12,693 bases of DNA from DASZXJ01 sp035545895 (GTDB lineage: Bacteria > Planctomycetota > Phycisphaerae > Tepidisphaerales > Tepidisphaeraceae): assembly GCA_035545895.1 (NCBI GenBank), contig DASZXJ010000115.1, positions 1 through 12,693 on the forward strand. The letters run 5' to 3'. Each line of letters opens with the position of its first letter. Position 1 is the stretch's first letter. Positions 7,190-12,693 of the stretch are shown piece by piece. Position numbers and translations under genes: made by a program. The notes under the pieces are model-generated. The model was not told the DNA's origin, ran no database searches, and saw only the letters and a program-made list of their open reading frames with translations.

Positions 7190-7677
7190 GGCTGGCTCAC
7201 CTTCTGGGACAACCCATCGAGCATCCAGTCGGCGACGCGTGCGTCGGCCAATCGGATCACATCCAGGTCGCCATTGAGTTGCATCGGATCGGGTCGCAGG
7301 GAAGTCGCGACCTGTTCCCAAGCCTCCGGGGCTGTGAAGGCGCGGTTTTGTGGATTGGCGCCGGGCAGTTCCGCCAGCCACGCGCCGCATATCACAAGAA
7401 TAGACGCCGCCACCACCGCCAGTACAACGCCGATTCGCCAGATGGGCTCGACCTCGGCATCGGAAATAGCCCGATGAAGCCGCGCCAGTCCCGAATCGGT
7501 CATGTCCTGCGATGGATGTTCGGCAATAATTGCCGCCATTTTGTGGAGGGATCGGAATTCCTGACGGCAGGAGTCACATTCCTGAAGATGCTGCTCGAAC
7601 CGTCGCGACTCTTCGCCGTTGAGCTCGCCGTCGAAATAGGCTCCCAGAAATTGGCATTGCGATTGGGACATCATCAC
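7186..7677 (-). CDS. Zinc-finger transmembrane anti-sigma factor
   Basis: The product is about 163 aa. The N-terminal cytoplasmic zinc-binding domain shows C8 and the HX3CX2C motif H30-x3-C34-x2-C37 (QHLQECDSC), as in zf-HC2/ZAS anti-sigma domains. One membrane helix (about 80-103, IGVVLAVVAASILVICGAWLAEL) separates it from an extracytoplasmic domain (104-163) of no recognised family. Such proteins hold an ECF sigma factor inactive until an envelope signal releases it. The start is uncertain: GTG at 7677 is followed directly by ATG at 7674 and ATG at 7671, and no good ribosome-binding site is seen. With the proposed promoter at 7691-7721 the leader would be very short or absent. No sigma gene precedes it in the operon; the likely partner is the convergent ECF factor at 4030-4572. 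Confidence 0.9.
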   Translation of the reverse strand: MMMSQSQCQFLGAYFDGELNGEESRRFEQHLQECDSCRQEFRSLHKMAAIIAEHPSQDMTDSGLARLHRAISDAEVEPIWRIGVVLAVVAASILVICGAWLAELPGANPQNRAFTAPEAWEQVATSLRPDPMQLNGDLDVIRLADARVADWMLDGLSQKVSQP

Positions 7678-7690
7678 CGTCTGTAACTAA

Positions 7691-7721
7691 TAGTTCCCCG
7701 TAGGTCTTGGTTTCCTCCCTC
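7691..7721 (-). promoter_or_regulatory. Candidate ECF promoter for the anti-sigma operon
   Basis: On the minus strand, GAGGGAGGAAAC (7721-7710) is followed after 12 bases by GGAACTA (7697-7691). Read as a -35 of GGAAAC and a -10 of CTATT, the spacer is 16 bp, typical of ECF promoters. Transcription would start near 7684, only a few bases before the GTG/ATG start codons, so the message would be nearly leaderless. The same two blocks with identical spacing occur in mirror image at 7751-7781. Confidence 0.5.
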
Positions 7722-7750
7722 TAAAATATTTTTTGAATCTTTTTCAATTC

Positions 7751-7781
7751 GAGGGAGGAAACTCGCGGCCGGGCGGAACTA
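7751..7781 (+). promoter_or_regulatory. Candidate ECF promoter for the RTX surface-protein gene
   Basis: On the plus strand, GAGGGAGGAAAC (7751-7762), 12 bases, then GGAACTA (7775-7781): the exact mirror image of the element at 7691-7721. The 12-base inner fillers differ, so conservation is confined to the two blocks. With the -35 as GGAAAC and the -10 as CTACT, the spacer is 16 bp and the leader to the ATG at 7849 is about 60 bases. The 29 bases between the two mirror elements are AT-rich. The dyad could instead be bound by a repressor or activator. Confidence 0.5.
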
Positions 7782-7848
7782 CTTGTTTGGAAAGGAAGGC
7801 GGTCGGGCACTGTTTTGGGTTTTTGAACTTCTACAAGAGGTGCGCACC

Positions 7849-8829
7849 ATGCCGACGATTTTCTTATTCAACGTGGAACCGCTTGAAGTCAGACAGTTCC
7901 TCGACGCCACCGCAGCGCTCGACGCGCACGGCGTGTTCCGGGTGACCGGCACCGACGCCGGTGAAGCCATCAGTGTCGCGCTCAACGGCGATGGCACGCA
8001 GGTCGAAGCGACCGTCGATGGCAGCGTCGTCGGGTCGGCGGACCTTTCGTCCGTAAAATTTGTCTATGTCAACGCGCTGGCGGGCGATGATACGGTCACC
8101 ATCGATGCCTCGCTGGCGGATGTGCGCAGTGCCATCAGCGGCGGGGATGGCAATGACACGCTGACCACCAGTTCCAACAACACCAACGTATCCGGCGGCA
8201 GCGGCGATGACACGATCGTCGTCAACGGCACGGGCAGGAACCGCGTCACGGGCGGCGATGGAAATGACTCCATCACCACCGGCAACGGCAGCGACCGCAT
8301 TGACGCCGGCGCCGGCAATGACACCGTCACCGCGGGCAATGGCAATGATTTTGTCAGCGGCAATGATGGGAACGATTCCATCTCGCTCGGCAGCGGCAAG
8401 GACCAGGTGCAGGGCGGCAGCGGCGATGACGTCATCACCGGCGGGCTCGCGGGCGTTGGGACGCTTTATGTCTACGGCGGCGATGGCAACGATGTCATCA
8501 CCTCCAACGCCGCGGAAAGTCACCTGTTCGGTGATGCCGGCGACGACACCATTACCGGCAGCGATGGCAATGACACGATTTATGGCGGCGACGGCACGGA
8601 CAGCCTTTCCGGCGGCTCTGCCGGCACCGACAGCGTTAACGATGGCAGCCCCGACACCGGCGACCTCGGTGATGGCCTGGGCGGCAGGCATCGCGGACAT
8701 GGTCGCGGTCATGGCGGCGGCGATTGCGCCGGACAGGACAACTCATCCACCGATCCATCAAGTTCGACGGTTGTTTCCGCACGCGCTGGTCTGGCCGTCA
8801 ACGCGTTTTCCAATCGGCGAATTCGATGA
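7849..8829 (+). CDS. LEPR-XLL / RTX calcium-binding repeat surface protein
   Basis: The product is 326 aa from the ATG at 7849, supported by AGAGG about 8 bases upstream; the frame stays open upstream to 7783 without a better start. The N-terminus has VEPLEVRQFLDA (9-20), a LEPR-XLL-type motif also present in the sedolisin, and no classical signal peptide. A region of unknown fold (28-95) leads to about 13 RTX nonapeptides of the type GGxGxDxxI/V (97-253, for example GGDGNDTL, GGSGDDTI, GGDGNDVI), which fold as a calcium-filled beta-roll. A Gly/His/Arg-rich stretch (275-293) and a Ser/Thr linker end in a short tail AFSNRRIR. RTX proteins usually leave the cell by type I secretion; no transporter genes are in this window. 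It shares a divergent promoter region with the anti-sigma operon. Confidence 0.9.
   Translation: MPTIFLFNVEPLEVRQFLDATAALDAHGVFRVTGTDAGEAISVALNGDGTQVEATVDGSVVGSADLSSVKFVYVNALAGDDTVTIDASLADVRSAISGGDGNDTLTTSSNNTNVSGGSGDDTIVVNGTGRNRVTGGDGNDSITTGNGSDRIDAGAGNDTVTAGNGNDFVSGNDGNDSISLGSGKDQVQGGSGDDVITGGLAGVGTLYVYGGDGNDVITSNAAESHLFGDAGDDTITGSDGNDTIYGGDGTDSLSGGSAGTDSVNDGSPDTGDLGDGLGGRHRGHGRGHGGGDCAGQDNSSTDPSSSTVVSARAGLAVNAFSNRRIR
8137..8622 (+). repeat. RTX nonapeptide-coding repeats
   Basis: Imperfect 27-base units encode GGxGxDxxx nonapeptides (residues 97-258 of the RTX protein). GGCAATGA and GGCGGCGATGG words recur. The long antisense open frame over this tract is a by-product of the biased composition. 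Confidence 0.88.
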
Positions 8830-8890
8830 AGTGAATCTCACAATCTTCTGTCCTTCCCCCTCCGTGTCCGGAAATGTGAGCCCGGACAAA

Positions 8891-8922
8891 GGCCTCCGGT
8901 TGCCCGCCGGAGGTCTTTTTTT
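8891..8922 (+). terminator. Intrinsic terminator after the RTX gene
   Basis: GGCCTCCGG (8891-8899), a 7-base loop and CCGGAGGTC (8907-8915) form a 9-bp stem with one G-U pair, followed by seven T (8916-8922). It lies 61 bp after the RTX stop codon. The T-tract overlaps the stop codon of the convergent prepilin-like gene (TTA at 8921-8923). A weaker dyad, GTCCGG/CCGGAC (8866-8871, 8882-8887), precedes it. Confidence 0.92.
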
Positions 8923-9667
8923 ATTGTCTGTCCAACGCCGACCAGATTTTGTCCTGCGTGCTGTTGAAGGCGGACGATGGCGGCAGAGTCGGTTCCGGCC
9001 AGGATGCTGCGGGCTGGTTGAACGTGCTGAGTTCCACCCATTTTGCTCCGCCGTTGCCATACAAGACATTGATGCCGGTTTGATGGCGGGTGACGACGCG
9101 CAATTGGCTGGACGTTAAATCCGCAAGGATCGCCAGATTGTGAAACTTGCTTAGCCTGGGCATGTGGAAAGTGGTTGGCGCCGTCGCGAGGTTGTCGGGA
9201 ATCTGCATGAATGGGCGATTGCAATACCCGGCCTGGATGTTGGCGGTGGGCACGACATCGGGCGCGGGCCAGGGGTTGTCAGCGGTGTCATACATGAACT
9301 TGGTGTTGTTTTCGGAAGGGCAGTAGAGCACTTTCGGGCTGGGCAGATATCCCGCCTGCTTCATCACGCCGAAGAGCACCCAGAAACCGCCGGCGGTCGT
9401 GCTATAGACCATGCTGTTGTACTGCTTGGATGCCGTGCGATACCCAAGGGGCACCTGGTCATCATTGTCCATCGCATAGAAATGAAACGCTTCGTAAATC
9501 TGCTTTAGATTGCTCAGGCAGGCGGTGCGATTGGCGGCTTCGCGGGCGCGGGTCATCGCCGGCAGGAGAATGGCGACCAGGATCGCAACGATGCCGATCA
9601 CGACCAGCACTTCAACAAGCGTAAAGCCGGCGCAGCGAATCGAATAGGATGACCGGTCACTATTCAT
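8921..9667 (-). CDS. Prepilin-like pseudopilin with H-X9-NG motif
   Basis: The product is 248 aa from the ATG at 9667; an upstream TTG extension has no support. A short basic/polar leader ends in CAG14, followed by the type IV prepilin signature FTLVEVLVVIGIVAILVAI with Glu at position +5 (E19), so prepilin peptidase should cut after G14 and methylate F15. Residues 36-75 (LPAMTRAREAANRTACLSNLKQ onward) match the prepilin-type proteins that planctomycetes carry in large numbers. Near the C-terminus H195 is followed nine residues later by N205-G206. This matches the H-X9-DG processing-associated motif with Asp replaced by Asn. C50 and C116 may form a disulfide. It is likely a component of a type II secretion-like or surface pseudopilus system; no secretion genes are adjacent. 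It is convergent with the RTX gene and divergent from the channel gene. Confidence 0.92.
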   Translation of the reverse strand: MNSDRSSYSIRCAGFTLVEVLVVIGIVAILVAILLPAMTRAREAANRTACLSNLKQIYEAFHFYAMDNDDQVPLGYRTASKQYNSMVYSTTAGGFWVLFGVMKQAGYLPSPKVLYCPSENNTKFMYDTADNPWPAPDVVPTANIQAGYCNRPFMQIPDNLATAPTTFHMPRLSKFHNLAILADLTSSQLRVVTRHQTGINVLYGNGGAKWVELSTFNQPAASWPEPTLPPSSAFNSTQDKIWSALDRQ

Positions 9668-9683
9668 GGTTGCACTCAAACGA

Positions 9684-9692
9684 ATTGTACCA
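9684..9692 (-). promoter_or_regulatory. Possible extended -10 promoter of the prepilin-like gene
   Basis: On the minus strand TGGTACAAT fits an extended -10 (TGnTATAAT-like), with a transcription start expected about 10 bases before the ATG at 9667. No good -35 at 17 bp is visible. The same 71-bp spacer has an 8-bp inverted repeat, ATGGTTGC (9666-9673) and GCAACCAT (9718-9725), near both gene starts. Confidence 0.3.
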
Positions 9693-9738
9693 AGAATGGT
9701 CAAACGACTCCCTGAACGCAACCATAGGGGGACGCACG

Positions 9739-10323
9739 ATGAGTGAAGATTTGCTGATTACAAGGATTCTGGATCCCAACAGAGGCTTGGGAGCGCTTTT
9801 CTACGGCGTGGCCCTTCTCGCGGCTGCGATGCTGGTTTCCAGGATCATCAAATGGTGGTGCAAGAGGCTGAGCAAACATCATGCGATCTTCGTTGATCGG
9901 ACGACGATCAGTTTCATGAGCGGCTTTCTTCGGCTTGCCGTTTTTTTACTAGCGGCCACGTTTTACGCATCCTTGGTTCCTCCATTACAGCGAGTGGGAA
10001 CAGCGCTTTTGGCCAGCGCAAGCATTCTTTCATTAGTGCTGGGTCTGGCGGCGCAAAACACGCTGGGAAATCTCATTTCCGGCATCGCATTGCTGCTCTA
10101 TCGCCCGTTTGCGATCGGGGACAGCATCGTCTTCAACACGCCCATGGGCAAGGAAACGGGAACGGTTCAGCAACTCACGCTGGGCTATACCAAGTTGCAG
10201 ACCGAGGACGGCCGGCTGGTGGTCATTCCAAATAGCGTGATGATTTCGAGCGTGATTATCAAGTTGAATCCATCCGGCGAAACGCCGTTGCCGCCTCCAG
10301 GCGCGGGCTCGCAGACTTTCTGA
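9739..10323 (+). CDS. Short MscS-family mechanosensitive channel
   Basis: The product is 194 aa from the ATG at 9739, which follows GGGGGACG; the upstream open frame has no such signal and runs through the prepilin promoter. Three hydrophobic helices are seen: about 17-37, 61-81 and 87-122. The third has the MscS pore pattern GLAAQNTLGNLISGIALLLYRPF (102-124). The beta domain follows (about 125-176: GDSIVF, GTVQQLTLGYTKLQTEDGR, VVIPNSV). The protein ends within 20 residues of it in a Pro/Gly tail, so the C-terminal alpha/beta cage of E. coli MscS (286 aa) is absent. MscS channels release solutes on sudden osmotic downshift. HypF begins immediately after its stop codon. Confidence 0.9.
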   Translation: MSEDLLITRILDPNRGLGALFYGVALLAAAMLVSRIIKWWCKRLSKHHAIFVDRTTISFMSGFLRLAVFLLAATFYASLVPPLQRVGTALLASASILSLVLGLAAQNTLGNLISGIALLLYRPFAIGDSIVFNTPMGKETGTVQQLTLGYTKLQTEDGRLVVIPNSVMISSVIIKLNPSGETPLPPPGAGSQTF

Positions 10324-12639
10324 ATGTTTATGCTTGAACGCCGACGCATCACCATTCGCGGAATCGTGCAGGGGGTCGGCTTTCGGCCTTTTGTTTACGG
10401 GCTGGCCAGCGAGATGCGGCTGTTCGGTTTTGTGAAGAACCTGGGCGGCGGCGTGCGCATCGAAGTGGAGGGGGAAAAGCAGCAACTGGATCGATTTGTC
10501 GAGCAGGTCCGCACGCAAGCTCCGCCGCTTGCGATAATTGAAGATTTCTCTCTTGAAAACAGGGCTCCTCAAAACGAGACATCGTTTCGCATCGAGTCGA
10601 GTGATGAAGATTTGGCGGATGCGCCGGTCAATATTTCCCCGGATGTGGCAACGTGCAAGAATTGCCTGGCCGAGTTGTTTGATCCAAAGGATCGGCGATA
10701 TCGATATCCGTTTCTCAACTGCACCCATTGCGGCCCTCGGCTGACGATCGTGACGGGCGCACCATATGATCGCGCTCGCACGACCATGGCGAAGTTTGCC
10801 ATGTGCCCGGCGTGCCAAAGGGAATATGACGATCCAACCAATCGACGATTCCACGCCCAACCAACCGCCTGCCCCGTTTGCGGACCGAAACTTCAATTGC
10901 TCGATGGCTCGGGCGGCGCGATCACAGGTGGTGATCCGCTTTTGGAGTTCGCACGGAGAATTGTCGAAGGAAAAATCGGAGCGATGAAAGGCCTGGGCGG
11001 GTTTCATCTGATTTGCAATGCGCGCAATGAAGCAGCCGTCTCCGAATTGCGAATACGCAAATATCGAGATGAAAAACCGTTTGCGATCATGGTCGATCAC
11101 GTCGATTCAGTTGGCGCGATTTGTGAAATTGATGAGCGTTCCACAAATTTGCTGACTTCGCCGCGAGCACCAATTGTGCTGCTTCGTAAACGACCCGCGA
11201 GCAGCCTTGCCGGCGGCGTTGCGCCGGGGAATCCATATTTGGGAGTCATGCTCCCGTATACGCCGTTTCATCACCTGCTGATGGACGCGGTGGGTCATTT
11301 GCCTCTGGTGATGACCAGCGGGAATACATCCGATGAGCCGATTGCGTTTGAAAACGGCGACGCGGTTGGCCGGTTGAAGGGAATCGCCGACTTTTTTCTC
11401 GTCCATGATCGGCCGATATACATGCGATGTGATGATTCGGTCACGCGAGTGATTGCGGGAAAGGAATCGATTCTTCGCCGCTCGCGCGGTTACGCGCCGG
11501 AACCAATCGCACTGCCAATTCAATGTGCGATGCCCATTCTTGCGGTTGGAGGCCAGCTCAAAGCCACTTTTGCGTTGGGGGCGGATTCGCGCGCCATTCT
11601 CAGCCAGCACATGGGCGATCTGGATCATCTTGAAGCCTATCGCGCTTTTGAGCGGGACATCGATCTGTTTGAGCAACTTTTCTCGATCACGCCTGAAGTG
11701 GTCGTTCACGATCTTCACCCCCAATACGCGTCCACCGCCTATGCCCAGCGGCGAAAACGAAAAAATGGCGTGCGATTGATCGGTGTGCAGCATCATCATG
11801 CGCATATGGCGGCATGCATGGCGGAAAACCAGTTGACCGCGCCGGTGATCGGCGTGAGTTTCGATGGAACCGGATACGGCGTGGATGGCGCGATCTGGGG
11901 AGGCGAATTTCTGGTCGGAGATTACAAGGCTTTTCGACGGGCCGCCCATTTGCGATACGTCGCCATGCCCGGCGGAGAGCAGGCCATTCGAGAACCGTGG
12001 CGCATGGCGATTTCGCATCTGATGGACGCCGGATGCGAATGTTATGCCCTGAATGATCGCCTTCAGCCAGCCGCGCTGAGCATTACACGGCAAATGATCA
12101 AAGGCCAAATCAATTCGTCGTTGACCAGCAGTGCCGGACGATTGTTTGACGCAGTGGCGTCGATTGTGGGGGTTCGCGACCGCGTCACTTACGAAGGTCA
12201 GGCCGCCATCGAGCTGGAGTGGCGGGCCGGTGGTATGGCGGGCGATGACAGCTATCGCTTCACGATCGCTCGCGAATTGGAAGGGCCTTGGATCATCGAC
12301 ACGCGCCCTCTTATCCAGGCGGTTGTCGCGGATCTTGAAAAGGGCGCTGGTTTGCCATCGATTGCGGCCCGGTTTCACAACTCCATTGCACAGATGATCC
12401 TGCAAACCTGCGAGCAACTGAAAGGCGAGTTTGGAATAACGACTGTTACCCTGAGCGGCGGGGTATTTATGAACGCTCGCCTGGTTTTCGAATCGACCCG
12501 CCGTCTCGAGGCCGCGGGTTTCCAAGTGTTCCGCCACAGTCTGGTTCCAGCCAACGATGGCGGCTTGAGCCTGGGACAACTCGCCATCGCCGCCGCTACG
12601 ATCAGTCAGGAACCTGCCGGCTGCGCGAAAAACGGCTGA
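10324..12639 (+). CDS. hypF: Carbamoyltransferase HypF, [NiFe]-hydrogenase maturation
   Basis: The product is 771 aa and full length. HypF makes the CN ligands of the [NiFe] active site: it activates carbamoyl phosphate to carbamoyl-adenylate and passes the carbamoyl group to the C-terminal Cys of HypE. The domains are in the expected order. Acylphosphatase (5-92) has GVGFRPF with R21, and N39. Two zinc fingers, CX2CX18CX2C, use C111, C114, C133, C136 and C161, C164, C183, C186. The YrdC-like domain spans about 200-390 (with MKGLGGFHL and TSGNTSDEPI). The Kae1-like domain has the HHHAH metal site (490-494), FDGTGYGVDGAIWGGEF (513-529), LSGGVFMN (710-717) and ANDGG (743-747). The ATG abuts the MscS stop (TGAATG); ATG at 10330 is an alternative start. 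No other hyp or hydrogenase gene is visible here. Confidence 0.97.
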   Translation: MFMLERRRITIRGIVQGVGFRPFVYGLASEMRLFGFVKNLGGGVRIEVEGEKQQLDRFVEQVRTQAPPLAIIEDFSLENRAPQNETSFRIESSDEDLADAPVNISPDVATCKNCLAELFDPKDRRYRYPFLNCTHCGPRLTIVTGAPYDRARTTMAKFAMCPACQREYDDPTNRRFHAQPTACPVCGPKLQLLDGSGGAITGGDPLLEFARRIVEGKIGAMKGLGGFHLICNARNEAAVSELRIRKYRDEKPFAIMVDHVDSVGAICEIDERSTNLLTSPRAPIVLLRKRPASSLAGGVAPGNPYLGVMLPYTPFHHLLMDAVGHLPLVMTSGNTSDEPIAFENGDAVGRLKGIADFFLVHDRPIYMRCDDSVTRVIAGKESILRRSRGYAPEPIALPIQCAMPILAVGGQLKATFALGADSRAILSQHMGDLDHLEAYRAFERDIDLFEQLFSITPEVVVHDLHPQYASTAYAQRRKRKNGVRLIGVQHHHAHMAACMAENQLTAPVIGVSFDGTGYGVDGAIWGGEFLVGDYKAFRRAAHLRYVAMPGGEQAIREPWRMAISHLMDAGCECYALNDRLQPAALSITRQMIKGQINSSLTSSAGRLFDAVASIVGVRDRVTYEGQAAIELEWRAGGMAGDDSYRFTIARELEGPWIIDTRPLIQAVVADLEKGAGLPSIAARFHNSIAQMILQTCEQLKGEFGITTVTLSGGVFMNARLVFESTRRLEAAGFQVFRHSLVPANDGGLSLGQLAIAAATISQEPAGCAKNG

Positions 12640-12640
12640 A

Positions 12641-12665
12641 CCGGTCGCGAGCGACCGGGCTAAAC
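12641..12665. repeat. Short palindrome with GCTAAAC tail, copy 2
   Basis: CCGGTCGC (12641-12648) and GCGACCGG (12651-12658) pair perfectly around GA, followed directly by GCTAAAC (12659-12665). The design matches the element at 1080-1103: a GC stem of 7-8 bp, a 2-base purine turn and the same GCTAAAC tail. It starts 2 bp after the hypF stop and could serve as a transcript-end hairpin, although no T-tract follows. Confidence 0.65.
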
Positions 12666-12693
12666 CATGCGAATCATTCTTTCACCCGATCAA

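Noticed and set aside
7775..7804. GGAACTA as an ECF -35 with GTC at 7802 as -10
   Set aside because: The spacer would be 20 bp and no equivalent -10 exists for the mirror copy; the GGAAAC-N16-CTA reading fits both strands.
7864..8712. 282-aa open frame antisense to the RTX gene
   Set aside because: It mirrors the 27-base RTX repeat and is Val/Ala/Ile-biased without a real start signal.
11107..12579. 490-aa open frame antisense to hypF, with a 355-aa one at 10033-11100
   Set aside because: hypF is complete with all motifs; these antisense frames are composition-driven shadows with no recognisable domain.
12667..12693. ATG opening a frame that reads MRIILSPDQ to the window end
   Set aside because: Only nine codons are visible and no ribosome-binding site precedes the ATG; it could be a real downstream gene start but cannot be supported.

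Overview
The window looks like chromosomal DNA of a planctomycete, most likely class Phycisphaerae or a close relative. The basis is indirect. Two proteins start with LEPR-XLL-type motifs (LESLECRALLS, PLEVRQFLDA), which mark planctomycete surface proteins. One gene encodes a prepilin-like protein with an H-X9-DG-type motif. A signal peptide is followed by a TSRPATRP-like linker, and LTxxQ proteins, HEAT proteins and an ECF sigma factor occur together. The intergenic DNA is full of short palindromes and tandem hexamers of a kind I associate with this phylum. No rRNA, tRNA, CRISPR array, transposase or integrase is visible.

Layout. Positions 1-381 hold no credible gene, only short repeats and a 17-bp perfect inverted repeat. 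A small secreted protein of unknown function is on the minus strand (382-987). A plus-strand cluster follows: a secreted Gly-rich LTxxQ-like helical protein (1279-2070), a secreted HEAT-repeat protein that also carries a Gly-rich insert (2113-4011), and an ECF sigma factor (4030-4572). A 48-bp nested palindrome (4606-4653) separates this cluster from a convergent minus-strand operon. Read in its own direction, that operon is a zinc-finger anti-sigma factor (7677-7186), a Spy/CpxP-like LTxxQ membrane protein that overlaps it by ATGA (7189-6683), and a sedolisin (S53) protease with a LEPR-XLL-type start and a C-terminal membrane anchor (6642-4744).

Upstream of the anti-sigma gene, and divergent from it, is a LEPR-XLL/RTX calcium-binding repeat protein (7849-8829) with an intrinsic terminator. 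The 171-bp gap between these two genes holds a mirror-symmetric pair of elements: GAGGGAGGAAAC, 12 bases, GGAACTA, with identical spacing on both strands. I read this as two divergent ECF-type promoters (a GGAAAC -35, 16 bp, a CTA -10). Next come a prepilin-like pseudopilin on the minus strand (9667-8921), a short MscS-family channel (9739-10323), and a complete hypF starting directly after the MscS stop codon (10324-12639). The last bases hold another short palindrome.

The most interesting unit is 4030-8829. It has an ECF sigma factor and an anti-sigma factor in opposite, convergent orientation with a protease between them, and a paired promoter that could drive both the anti-sigma/LTxxQ/sedolisin operon and the RTX surface protein. 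My proposal, which is inference, is a surface or envelope regulon controlled by the local ECF factor. Inverting roughly 4573-7700 would restore the common order sigma, anti-sigma, LTxxQ protein, so the present layout may come from a local inversion.
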